Below are positions 15,674 through 23,783 of a stretch of DNA of 64,000 nt, in pieces (position 1 is the stretch's first letter; each line of letters starts with the position of its first letter). Both the position numbers and the translations under genes were made by a program. The notes beneath the pieces were generated by a model. The model was not told where the DNA came from. It ran no database searches and was given only the letters and a program-made list of their open reading frames with translations. This stretch comes from SPCO01 sp964427285 (GTDB lineage Bacteria; Chloroflexota; Limnocylindria; Limnocylindrales; CSP1-4): the NCBI GenBank assembly GCA_964427285.1, contig CAYRTS010000009.1:7545-71544 (forward strand), read 5' to 3'.

Positions 15674-16903
15674 ATGCCGACCGCGGAGTTCGACCTGCCC
15701 GCCGGCCACGCGACATTACCCGCCGCGCAGCCGACCCTCTTCCCGGAGACGGGCGAGGCGGAGGATGTCGTCGTGGGACAGGTTCGCGCCCGCCTGCAGG
15801 AGAACCGCTACGCGCGCGACCGAAACTTCGCGATCACCTACTCCGGCACGCCGCACCCGATCAGCCGGCGTATCGAGGAGCTGACCCAGGGCACCTTCTT
15901 CGTCGAGTGGGCCGACGAATCCGAGCCCGGGACGCTCTCCCTGGAGCGCGAGGCGGTCCGGATGATGGCGTCGCTGCTGGGCGCCCCGGACGCCGTCGGC
16001 GTGATCACCACCGGTGGCACCGAGTCCAACCTGGCGGCGCTCCGGCTCATGCGCAACCGCGGGCGCCGCGCGGAGCCGGAGGTGATTGCCCCGGTCACGA
16101 TGCACTTCTCGTTCCGGCTCGGGGCGGAGCTGATGGGCATCCGCCTCCTGGAGATCGATGTCGGGCCGGACTACCTGCCGCGGATCGAGGACGTCGAGCG
16201 GGCGATCACCCCGAATACGGTCGGGCTGGTCGCCTCGGCTCCGGGCGGCAACTTCGGGCAGCTCGACCCGATCGAGGCGTTCTCCGACCTCGCGGTGCGA
16301 AAGGGGCTGCCGCTCCACGTCGATGCGGCCTTTGGCGGCTTCATCCTGCCGTTCATGCGCGATCTCGGGTACGCGATCCCGCCGTTCGACTTCAGCCTGC
16401 CCGGCGTGACCACGATGATGACCGATGGCCACAAGCTGGGGCTGTTGCCGATCTCGACCGGCTTCTTCCTGTCGCGCGATGCGGACCTGTTCGAGACGAT
16501 CCCAACCGAGCGGACGCTCATCCACACGACCTCTTCGACCAAGCCGGGCAGCCGCGCGGCAACCGCCTGGGCGACGATGCGCCACCTGGGTCGTGCCGGC
16601 TACCGGGCGTCGACCGCGCACGTGCTGGCCCTGCGCGACCGGATCGTGGCGGGCGTGACCGCCATCCCGGGCATGTCGCTCATCGCGCCGCCGTTCATCT
16701 CGGTCGTCGGCTTCACCTCGGAGACCATCGACCTGCACGCGGTCCACGAAACGATGGCCGACGAAGGCTGGGGCCAGGGTTACGGGGAGATCCGTGGTCG
16801 CCCGTTCATCCGGCTGTCGATCCATCCGTCGCGGTCGATGGACGCCGCGGACGGGTTCGTGGCGGCATTCGAGCGGGCGGCCACTCGCTCACGCCGGCGC
16901 TGA
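15674..16903 (+). CDS. PLP-dependent group II decarboxylase / sphingosine-phosphate-lyase-like protein
   Basis: A 409-residue fold-type I PLP enzyme. VITTGGTESNLAALRLMRNR (about residues 113-132) is the phosphate-binding segment. LPLHVDAAFGGF near residue 213 holds the aspartate that pairs with the pyridine nitrogen, and MMTDGHKLGLLP near residue 250 holds the Schiff-base lysine. It resembles MfnA-type tyrosine/aspartate decarboxylases and sphingosine-1-phosphate lyases. It probably decarboxylates an amino acid or splits an amino alcohol. The dimethylformamidase homologue follows 16 bases later, hinting at amine or amide metabolism. Confidence 0.88.
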   Translation: MPTAEFDLPAGHATLPAAQPTLFPETGEAEDVVVGQVRARLQENRYARDRNFAITYSGTPHPISRRIEELTQGTFFVEWADESEPGTLSLEREAVRMMASLLGAPDAVGVITTGGTESNLAALRLMRNRGRRAEPEVIAPVTMHFSFRLGAELMGIRLLEIDVGPDYLPRIEDVERAITPNTVGLVASAPGGNFGQLDPIEAFSDLAVRKGLPLHVDAAFGGFILPFMRDLGYAIPPFDFSLPGVTTMMTDGHKLGLLPISTGFFLSRDADLFETIPTERTLIHTTSSTKPGSRAATAWATMRHLGRAGYRASTAHVLALRDRIVAGVTAIPGMSLIAPPFISVVGFTSETIDLHAVHETMADEGWGQGYGEIRGRPFIRLSIHPSRSMDAADGFVAAFERAATRSRRR

Positions 16904-16919
16904 CGAGGGCACCGATTCG

Positions 16920-19133
16920 ATGCTCCGCCTCCTTGGCTACAGCGACCGGTTGAGCGTCGCGCCGGGGGAAACCATCCGGTTCATGGTCAGTTGCGACCAT
17001 CCGGAGTACGAGTCGGGGTTGGTCCGGCTCATCCACGGCGACGAGAACCCGGCCGGGCCTGGTTTCAAGCAGGTCGTGATCCCCTCCGCGATTGATGGGC
17101 CGCGACCGGGTCGGCGCCAGTCGATCGGGTCCGGCTCGTACGTCGAGATCCCCTTGCCGGCCGGTGCGGTCGGGCCGTCGCTCGCCTTCTCGGTCTACCT
17201 CTATCCGACGAACCCGGGCGCCGGCGAGCAGGTCATCGCCAGCGTCGGGAACCCATTCGGTGGCGGGGTCGCAGGCGGCGCGGGCTGGGCGCTCGTCCTG
17301 TCCGACTCGGGGGTCGTCGAACTCATCGCGGGCGCAACCCGCATCGCCACCGGCGCCCCCGTCGCGCGCTGGACCTGGTACCGCGTGGAATGCACGATCG
17401 AGGCCGGCCGCGCGACCGTCCGCCAGACGCCGCTCCGCGCCTGGCCCGAGGACCCGACCGCCGGCGAAGGGGCCGGCCAGATCGTCCTTCCACCACTCCA
17501 GGGTCCGCTCATCCTCGGCGCCGTCCGCACCGCCGACGGCACGGCGCGCCACCTCGATGGCAAGCTCGACAGCCCCGTGCTCAATGGCGTAGGCGCGTGG
17601 GATTTCGCCGCCGACATCTCGACCGACCGCGTCACCGACCGCTCGCCCAATGGCCACCACGGCTGGACCGTCAACATGCCGACCCGCGCCGTGACCGGCC
17701 ACAACTTCGACGGCAGCGTGACCGACTTCCACCGCGCGCCCCAGCAGTACGGCGCGATCCATTTCCATCGTGACGACCTCGAGGATGCCGGCTGGGCGGT
17801 CGACTTCGAGCTGACGATCCCGGACGACCTGCCGAGCGGCGTCTACGCGGCCTGGCTGCGGGCCGGGAACGACGAGGACCACATCCCGTTCACGGTCCGT
17901 CCGCCACGAGGGGTCGCGCGTTCGCGGATCGCGGTCCTGATGTCGACGCTCACCTACACCGTCTACACGAACTTCTCGGACCTGGGACCCGGCGCGTGGC
18001 GAGAAGGCGCGACCAACACCTGGACGAGCGGCGCGCCGCACGCCGACCCGACCCTGCTGCGCGACGTCTACCGCTACATCGATGAGAACGCGCTGTACGG
18101 CACCTACGACCTGCACGTCGACGGCTCCGGCGTGGTCTACGGCTCCTACCTGCGGCCGATCCTCACCATGCGCCCCAAGTTCCGCTACCGGATCTGGGCC
18201 GCGCCGCCGCGCTTCCCGGCCGACCTCTATTTGGTCGACTGGCTGGACCACCTCGGGATCGAGGTCGACTTCATCACCGATCATGACCTCCAGGCGGAGG
18301 GCGCGCGCCTGCTCGAGCCGTACAGCGTCGTCGTGTCAAGCTCCCACCACGAGTACTGGAGCGGGCCGATGCTCGACGCGCTCGAGACGTATCTGGCCGG
18401 CGGGGGGCGGTTCATGTACCTGGGCGGGAACAGCCTGTTCGGCGTGGCCTCGTTCGACCCCAATCCGGCCAAACCCCACAAGGTCGAGGTGCGTCGCTGG
18501 GGCGCGCCGTGGCCCTTCGAGGTCCCACCCGGCGAGCGGGTCCATTCGACCACCGGCGAACCCGGCGGAACGTGGCGGAACCGCGGCCGGCCGCCAAACG
18601 GCATCGTCGCGGTCGGGACCAGCGCGGCCGGCTTCGATCGCGCCGTCCCCTACAAACGGATGCCGGACTCCCATGACCCGCGGGTCCGGTTCATCTTCGA
18701 GGGGATCGGTCAGGACGAGCTGATCGGCGATCAGCCGAACCTCCAGACGAAGTGGGGTGCTGCAGGCTACGAGATCGACCGGTTCGACCACGAGCTTGGC
18801 ACGCCGTCGAGCGCGCTGCTCCTGGCGTCGTCGGTCGGGTTCAGCAACCTCTACCGCCCGATGATCGACGAAGTGCTCTGGTATATCCCGGGCCGGGACG
18901 GAAAGCGGCCCGACGACCCCCAGGTCGATGGCGAGCCGCACCGTTTCGTGCGCTCGGACATGGCCTACCTCGAGTACCCGAAGGGCGGCGCGGTCTTTTC
19001 GGTCGGCTCCATCGCCTGGCGCGGCGGCATCGCCCACCACGGCTACGACAACACCGTCTCCCGGGTCACCGGCAACGTCCTGCGCCGGTTCGCGGAGCGA
19101 CCAAGGGGCGTCTCGCCGAGCGATCCGGAGTAG
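16920..19133 (+). CDS. N,N-dimethylformamidase large-subunit (DmfA2)-like protein with LamG-type domain
   Basis: A 737-residue protein. The N-terminal third is a beta-rich concanavalin/LamG-like domain (about residues 75-225; LAFSVYLYPTNPG, LDGKLDSPVL). The C-terminal two thirds match the large subunit of N,N-dimethylformamidase, an amide hydrolase with mononuclear iron bound by two tyrosines, a histidine and a glutamate. VVSSSHHEYWSGPM (about 472-485) supplies a H-x-E pair as in that site, with tyrosine-rich segments upstream (LTYTVYTNFSD, DENALYGTYD). Known DMFases need a small DmfA1 subunit; none is encoded here. It probably hydrolyses a small amide, but the substrate is unproven. Confidence 0.85.
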   Translation: MLRLLGYSDRLSVAPGETIRFMVSCDHPEYESGLVRLIHGDENPAGPGFKQVVIPSAIDGPRPGRRQSIGSGSYVEIPLPAGAVGPSLAFSVYLYPTNPGAGEQVIASVGNPFGGGVAGGAGWALVLSDSGVVELIAGATRIATGAPVARWTWYRVECTIEAGRATVRQTPLRAWPEDPTAGEGAGQIVLPPLQGPLILGAVRTADGTARHLDGKLDSPVLNGVGAWDFAADISTDRVTDRSPNGHHGWTVNMPTRAVTGHNFDGSVTDFHRAPQQYGAIHFHRDDLEDAGWAVDFELTIPDDLPSGVYAAWLRAGNDEDHIPFTVRPPRGVARSRIAVLMSTLTYTVYTNFSDLGPGAWREGATNTWTSGAPHADPTLLRDVYRYIDENALYGTYDLHVDGSGVVYGSYLRPILTMRPKFRYRIWAAPPRFPADLYLVDWLDHLGIEVDFITDHDLQAEGARLLEPYSVVVSSSHHEYWSGPMLDALETYLAGGGRFMYLGGNSLFGVASFDPNPAKPHKVEVRRWGAPWPFEVPPGERVHSTTGEPGGTWRNRGRPPNGIVAVGTSAAGFDRAVPYKRMPDSHDPRVRFIFEGIGQDELIGDQPNLQTKWGAAGYEIDRFDHELGTPSSALLLASSVGFSNLYRPMIDEVLWYIPGRDGKRPDDPQVDGEPHRFVRSDMAYLEYPKGGAVFSVGSIAWRGGIAHHGYDNTVSRVTGNVLRRFAERPRGVSPSDPE

Positions 19134-19148
19134 GGCCTACGCGACCGG

Positions 19149-20066
19149 TCAAATCCTGGGCGAGGGCGAGGTGGCGGCCCGCTGAGCGAGGATGAGCGCG
19201 CCCGCCGGGCCAGCCATCAACCCTAAAACAGCGGGAACGAGGAACGCCGCTTCCCGGTGTTCCAGCAGGCCCGGGTAGCCGTGCAGTTGGTCCACGAGCT
19301 CGGCTCGTGCGAGTGTCAATAGACCCGGCATCGCCGACAGACCACCGCCCACGATGATCTGTTCCGGAGCCAGTGTGTAGATCAGGGAGCTGATGCCCGC
19401 CGCGAGATAGAACGCGACGAGCGAGACAGCGGCGGTCAGATCCGCGCCGCGTAAGGTCTCGGCGCGTCGACCGAAGCGTGCCTGGACGGCAGGCCCGCTT
19501 ATCATCCCCTCGAAGCAGTCCCCGTGGAACGGACACACGCCGGCGAATCCATCACCCGGGCGGCGTCGGACGGCGATATGGCCCATCTCCGGGTGACCGA
19601 GGCCGTGAACCAGCTGGCCGTCGACCACCGCGCCTCCACCGATCCCCGTCCCAAGGGTGAGGTAGACATAGGAGCCGAGCTCGCGGGCCGCCCCCCAGCG
19701 GCCCTCGGCCAGGACCGCGGCATTGACGTCCGTGTCGAACCCGACCGGCACACCGAGGGCGGCCACGAACGGTCCGACCATGTCGGTGTTGGACCAGCCC
19801 GGCTTCGGCGTCGACGTGATGAAGCCGTAGCGCGGATGCCCAGCTCGAAGCTCGAGTGGACCGAACGAGCCGATTCCGACGGCCTTGAGTCGAACCCCGG
19901 CGGCCTGCGCCCGCACGAAGAACGCCTGCGCAGCGCCGAGCGTCTCGTCCGGAGTGGTGACCTCGATCCGCGTCGACTCGATGATCGTGTCGGGGTCATC
20001 GCCGATGACGCACACGAACTTCGTCCCGCCCGCCTCGATCCCGCCGAATGTACCGCCGCTGGTCAT
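19149..20066 (-). CDS. ROK-family sugar kinase (fructokinase-like)
   Basis: A 305-residue kinase. GGTFGGIEAGGTKFVC at the N-terminus is the phosphate-1 motif of the ROK fructokinase branch. GFDTDVNAAVLAEGRWGAA holds the catalytic aspartate, LGTGIGGGAVVDG phosphate-2, and GVCPFHGDCFEGMISGPA the cysteine/histidine zinc site. LAPEQIIVGGGLS follows. It likely phosphorylates fructose or a related hexose with ATP. The ATG at 20066 lacks a Shine-Dalgarno but overlaps the stop of a possible 16-codon upstream frame (ATGA). It is divergent from the antitoxin gene at 20157. Confidence 0.92.
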   Translation of the reverse strand: MTSGGTFGGIEAGGTKFVCVIGDDPDTIIESTRIEVTTPDETLGAAQAFFVRAQAAGVRLKAVGIGSFGPLELRAGHPRYGFITSTPKPGWSNTDMVGPFVAALGVPVGFDTDVNAAVLAEGRWGAARELGSYVYLTLGTGIGGGAVVDGQLVHGLGHPEMGHIAVRRRPGDGFAGVCPFHGDCFEGMISGPAVQARFGRRAETLRGADLTAAVSLVAFYLAAGISSLIYTLAPEQIIVGGGLSAMPGLLTLARAELVDQLHGYPGLLEHREAAFLVPAVLGLMAGPAGALILAQRAATSPSPRI

Positions 20067-20144
20067 GATTGAGGCGGGCGCAGCTCGTCTGGTACGCAAA
20101 TGCGGCTCTGCATGACTGCACCATACCACCAGTAATGATGCTGC

Positions 20145-20150
20145 TATGAT
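20145..20150 (+). promoter_or_regulatory. Candidate -10 box of a leaderless promoter for the toxin-antitoxin pair
   Basis: TATGAT, six bases, then ATG at 20157, with no Shine-Dalgarno. On the opposite strand TATGGT (20120-20125) is likewise six bases before an ATG at 20113 that opens a 16-codon frame ending in the ROK start, so two leaderless-type starts may diverge from this short gap. Confidence 0.4.
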
Positions 20151-20156
20151 GCGTCC

Positions 20157-20417
20157 ATGCGAACGACCGTCACCCTCGACCCGGACCTGGCGGCCCGCCT
20201 ACGGGAGCTCGCCCGGCAGCGGCAGATCTCGTTCAAAGCGGCCATCAACACGGCGGTGCGGGCAGGCCTGGCGACCGAGATGGAACAGCAGCGCCCCTAT
20301 CGCGAGAAGGTCCGCGATCTCGGCGTCCAGCCGGGCGTGGACCTGACCAAGGCGCTGCAGCTGGCCGCGACGCTGGAGGATGAGGCGACGACCCAGAAGC
20401 TCGCCCTTCGGAAGTGA
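20157..20417 (+). CDS. Ribbon-helix-helix antitoxin of a VapBC-like pair
   Basis: An 86-residue protein. MRTTVTLDPDLAARLRELAR forms the beta strand and first helix of an RHH DNA-binding fold, and ISFKAAINTAVRAGL the second helix. The C-terminal tail (about residues 45-86) would wrap the toxin. It overlaps the PIN toxin gene by 4 bases (GTGA), the usual antitoxin-first order. The protein probably represses its own promoter, whose -10 box lies six bases before the start. Confidence 0.88.
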   Translation: MRTTVTLDPDLAARLRELARQRQISFKAAINTAVRAGLATEMEQQRPYREKVRDLGVQPGVDLTKALQLAATLEDEATTQKLALRK

Positions 20418-20842
20418 AGGTCCCGGACCTCAACCTGCTGATCTACGCGGTCGACCGACGGTCGCCAGTCAACAGAGCGACAGTCCAATGGTGGAACGGC
20501 CTCCTGTCCGGCAACGAAACGGTTGGGTTCAGCTGGACCGTGTTGCTCGGGTTCGTGCGCTTGACGACCAACCCCAACGTGATGCTGAGCCCGCTCAGTC
20601 CCGCCGATGCGCTCGAGTATGTCGACCGCTGGCTCGCCCTGCCGATGACCACCGTGATCGAACCGACCTCCCGACATGCCATGGTTCTGCGTGATCTCCT
20701 CGTTGAGGTTGGCACGGGCGGGAACCTCGTGTCAGACGCGCATCTGGCTGCCCTTGCCATCGAGCACGGCGCGGAGCTGTGCTCGGCCGATCGCGACTTC
20801 GGGCGGTTCCCAGGCCTCCGCTGGACGAATCCGCTCGCCTGA
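20414..20842 (+). CDS. PIN-domain ribonuclease toxin (VapC-like)
   Basis: A 142-residue PIN-domain protein. MKVPDLNLLIYAVDRRSPVN gives the first acidic residue (D5). LVSDAHLAALAIEHG near residue 100 and LCSADRDFGRFPG near residue 120 supply the other acidic residues that bind Mg2+. Family members cleave tRNA or rRNA when released from the antitoxin. The D-x-N-L-L-I-Y-A opening and the F-x-R-L-T-T-N-P segment match the TA-system VapC subgroup with a tryptophan-rich second helix. GTG start coupled to the antitoxin stop. Confidence 0.9.
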   Translation: MKVPDLNLLIYAVDRRSPVNRATVQWWNGLLSGNETVGFSWTVLLGFVRLTTNPNVMLSPLSPADALEYVDRWLALPMTTVIEPTSRHAMVLRDLLVEVGTGGNLVSDAHLAALAIEHGAELCSADRDFGRFPGLRWTNPLA

Positions 20843-20869
20843 AGCCAGGCAATCGTGAGAGGCAATCGT

Positions 20870-22054
20870 CTATTCGGCCAGCGCCCGCAACCGCTCCAGC
20901 GTCGCAGGCACGAACCCTCCCAGGCCCAGGCCCGGGCGGTCGCTTGGCACGAGGTAACCGTCAACCGCCAGCGGTGCGTGCTCGACCAGCTCGAAGTTCA
21001 TCAGTTGCGAGATCGCGCCGGCCCGCGATCCCTCGTCATACGTGGCGAGCGCCGGGTACTCGACGAGGACGCCACCGCGGATCGTGGCCTGAATCGCAAG
21101 GTGCCCCCCAACCAGTACCGCGGACCACGGACTGTGCGGCGCGCACAGCAGTCCCGCGGCGTCGGCCGCCCGGGCGACGGCGGCGGCCTGGGTGATCCCC
21201 ATCTGGCCCGCGTCGGGCTGGACGATGGAGGTGGCCCCGCGCTCGATGAACCGTTCGAACTCGTGGACGGCAGTCAGGCTCTCGCCGGTCGCGACGCGCG
21301 TGCGCGTGCCCGCGCGCACGCGCGCGTGGCCCTCTACGTCATGCGGCGGCATCGGCTCCTCCATGAAGAAGGCGTCGATCTCCTCGAGCATTCGACCGGC
21401 CCGGATCGCCGCGTCGCTATCCCAGCCTGGCGTCCAGTAGCCGGGACAACAGCCGACATCGACCATGATCCGGGTCTCCGGCCCGGCGCCCTCACGGATG
21501 GCGTGCAGCCGTTCGCGGTCCTCGGCCTCGAAGTGGGTGCCCCAGCCGAACTTCATCGCCCGGAACCCCAGCGCCACCTCCTCGGCCGCCTCGCGCCGCA
21601 ACGCCTCGGGTGACTTCTGGAGCCAGGGCCCCTCGCCCCCATCCTCATACGAACTCGACACGAACATGCTGCCGCTGGCGTACGCCATGACCCGGTCCTG
21701 GACGCGCCCGCCGAGCAGCTTCCAGACCGGCTCGCCCCGCAGCTTGCCGGCGAGATCCCAGAGCGCGATGTCGAGCGCGCCCATCGCGTTGGCGGCGAGC
21801 CCGCCTTCGGAGCCGCGGCCGTACTGGCCGGGCCAGCCCAGCCACATCGCCTGCCACAGCTCTTCGACGTCGAGCGGGTCGCGACCGAGGAGGTGCGTCC
21901 GGAGGGCGCCTGGGCCATGCTCGATGATCGGCCGGATCACCGTCGGCGCCGACTGGGTCAACCCGATCCCCACCGTCCCGTCGTTGGCCTCGATCTCGAC
22001 CAGCGTCGACGAGCGGTGGACGTCGAGGACGCGGACCTCGCTGATGACGCTCAT
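20870..22054 (-). CDS. Enolase-superfamily (mandelate racemase/muconate lactonizing) protein
   Basis: A 394-residue protein from ATG 22054 behind GGAGG. It has an N-terminal capping domain, then a TIM barrel. GFRAMKFGWGTHFEAEDRER near residue 167 bears the catalytic lysine. RIMVDVGCCPG supplies a metal aspartate, FFMEEPMPPHD a glutamate, and VATGESLTAVHEF the third ligand. PHSPWSAVLVG holds a histidine that could be the opposite-face acid/base. This fits the mandelate-racemase subgroup (sugar-acid dehydratase). It is divergent from a sialidase-like gene. Substrate unknown. Confidence 0.9.
   Translation of the reverse strand: MSVISEVRVLDVHRSSTLVEIEANDGTVGIGLTQSAPTVIRPIIEHGPGALRTHLLGRDPLDVEELWQAMWLGWPGQYGRGSEGGLAANAMGALDIALWDLAGKLRGEPVWKLLGGRVQDRVMAYASGSMFVSSSYEDGGEGPWLQKSPEALRREAAEEVALGFRAMKFGWGTHFEAEDRERLHAIREGAGPETRIMVDVGCCPGYWTPGWDSDAAIRAGRMLEEIDAFFMEEPMPPHDVEGHARVRAGTRTRVATGESLTAVHEFERFIERGATSIVQPDAGQMGITQAAAVARAADAAGLLCAPHSPWSAVLVGGHLAIQATIRGGVLVEYPALATYDEGSRAGAISQLMNFELVEHAPLAVDGYLVPSDRPGLGLGGFVPATLERLRALAE
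21295..21324. repeat. Perfect 12-bp-stem GC hairpin inside the enolase-family gene
   Basis: Arms at 21295-21306 (CGCGCGTGCGCG) and 21313-21324 are exact reverse complements around TGCCCG. The alternating C/G tract could also adopt Z-DNA. It encodes part of ARVRAGTRTRVATGES, so coding use of arginine and alanine codons may explain it. Confidence 0.75.
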
Positions 22055-22130
22055 CGCGATCGCCTCCACTCGTACAATGCCAGTCGAAGAACGAGCCCGT
22101 TCATCAGCCTGAGTGTAGTGCGGGTGGCGA

Positions 22131-23261
22131 ATGCCGATCACGGTGATCGAGCGCGGAATCGTCTGGGAGGCGTCGGCGGACGACGCCTTCGGTCATGCCT
22201 GCGAGCCGCGGATTATCCGGCGGGCCAACGGCGAGATCGTGCTTGCCCATCGGCTCGGCACTCGACGCGAAAGCAACGATGGCCGCCCGCACCTGCTTCG
22301 CTCCGCGGACCGAGGCCGGACCTGGGAGCGTGTCGGGCAGCCGCTGGATGCGTTGGGGCAGGAGGGCTGGGATCTTCGTGGCACCGCGCTCGCCGAGCTG
22401 CCCTCCGGCGAGCTGCTGACGGTGGTGGTCGCGCTCGACAAGTCGCTCGACCGGCCGACCTACAACCCCGCCACCGAGGGGCTCATCCCCGTCGTCAACC
22501 CCGTGGCGACATCGTCGGACGGCGGGCGCACCTGGCAGCGACTCCCCGACCTCCATGGTGGCCCGGTTCCCCAGACGGCGTCACAGGGCCTCCTGGTTCT
22601 CCCCGGCGGCGACGTCCTGTGCACCTTCGAAACGTTCAAGGACTATGACGAGCCGGGCCCGTGGCGCTACCTCGGCGGCCTTCTTCGCTCGCACGACGGC
22701 GGGCGCTCCTGGGGTGAGTCTGTCATCTCGGCCGCCTCGGATCCCGACGGCGACCCCCATGACACGATGTGGTGGGATCCGCGGGTCGCCCGGCTCGCCT
22801 CCGGCGAACTCGTCCAGTTCACCTACGCCTTCAGGCATCGGACCCGAACGGAGGGGCCGGTCCATGCCCTCTGGAGCCGCGACGACGGCCGGACCTGGAC
22901 GCCGCCCACCTCGACCGGGCTGGTCGGCCAGGCCAGCTACCCGATCGCGCTCGACGACGGGCGGCTCGTCGTCCTCGGGCAGCGGCGCGGCGCTGAGCAG
23001 ACCGTGGTGGCACACCTCAGCCTGGATGGCGGCCGCACATTCGACGCTGCCGCCGAGACCGTCGTCTACCGGCACGAGACCACCTCGGCCCCTGGCGCCG
23101 ACGGTGCCCTCACCGCCTTCGATTACCTGATGTCGATGGACCAGTTCACCTTCGGCCATCCGTGCGGCGTGGCCACCGGGCCCGACGAGGTCCTGGCGAT
23201 CTGGTACGCCGGCGGGGCCACCCGCACCGCCATCCACAGCGCGCACCTGCGCATCGGCTGA
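22131..23261 (+). CDS. Sialidase/neuraminidase-like BNR-repeat protein
   Basis: A 376-residue six-bladed propeller of the exo-sialidase fold. Five Asp-box repeats are visible: SADRGRTW near residue 59, SSDGGRTW near 125, SHDGGRSW near 188, SRDDGRTW near 248 and SLDGGRTF near 300. An arginine in CEPRIIRR near residue 26 is a candidate for the carboxylate-binding triad. No signal peptide is seen, unusual for a secreted glycosidase, so it may act on intracellular or imported substrates, or be a non-catalytic relative. Divergent from the enolase-family gene. Confidence 0.88.
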   Translation: MPITVIERGIVWEASADDAFGHACEPRIIRRANGEIVLAHRLGTRRESNDGRPHLLRSADRGRTWERVGQPLDALGQEGWDLRGTALAELPSGELLTVVVALDKSLDRPTYNPATEGLIPVVNPVATSSDGGRTWQRLPDLHGGPVPQTASQGLLVLPGGDVLCTFETFKDYDEPGPWRYLGGLLRSHDGGRSWGESVISAASDPDGDPHDTMWWDPRVARLASGELVQFTYAFRHRTRTEGPVHALWSRDDGRTWTPPTSTGLVGQASYPIALDDGRLVVLGQRRGAEQTVVAHLSLDGGRTFDAAAETVVYRHETTSAPGADGALTAFDYLMSMDQFTFGHPCGVATGPDEVLAIWYAGGATRTAIHSAHLRIG

Positions 23262-23302
23262 CGGCGGCGAGCGCCGGTGCCACCGACTGAGAGGACCCAC
23301 GC

Positions 23303-23773
23303 ATGACCCGAAGAACCATCGACGAAATGGGCGACCTGCTGGAACGCCCCTACTGCGCCGTCCTGTCGACGCATCGCGAGGATGGGACCGTCCTCCTGTC
23401 GCCGGTCTGGCACGAGTGGCGCGACGGCGGCTTCAACATCGGAGTCCCCGAAGGCGACATCAAGTTGCGGCACCTCGCCGCAGACCCGCGGGCGAGCGTC
23501 GTCGTCTTCGACCACAGCTGGCCGGCCCGAGGCTTTGAGGTCTGTGGCATCGCCCGGATCACCAGCGATGGCCGCGCCGAGGTGAGCCGGCGCCTGTCCG
23601 TCCGCTACCTGGGTCCGGTCAACGGCAACGCGTACGCGAGCCGTGTTGCCCCAGGAGTTGTCGTCCGCCTCGAGCCGGGCAGGACGCACGCCTGGGACTT
23701 CATTGACGAGACCCGTCCAGACCCGGAGATCGCCACGTTCCCGGACCCGCCCGGACCCCCGCGCCGCGACTGA
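23303..23773 (+). CDS. PPOX-fold (pyridoxamine 5'-phosphate oxidase-like) flavin/F420 protein
   Basis: A 156-residue split-barrel protein. RPYCAVLSTHREDGTVLLSP near residue 12, the strand VWHEWRDGGFNIGVPEGDIK, and ASVVVFDHSWPARGFEVCGIA fit the PPOX family. Members bind FMN, F420 or haem. Following GAGAGGACC, it starts 41 bases after the sialidase-like gene and is probably cotranscribed with it. The physiological substrate is unknown. A second PPOX protein is at 28452-28880. Confidence 0.85.
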   Translation: MTRRTIDEMGDLLERPYCAVLSTHREDGTVLLSPVWHEWRDGGFNIGVPEGDIKLRHLAADPRASVVVFDHSWPARGFEVCGIARITSDGRAEVSRRLSVRYLGPVNGNAYASRVAPGVVVRLEPGRTHAWDFIDETRPDPEIATFPDPPGPPRRD

Positions 23774-23783
23774 ACCCTGGGAA

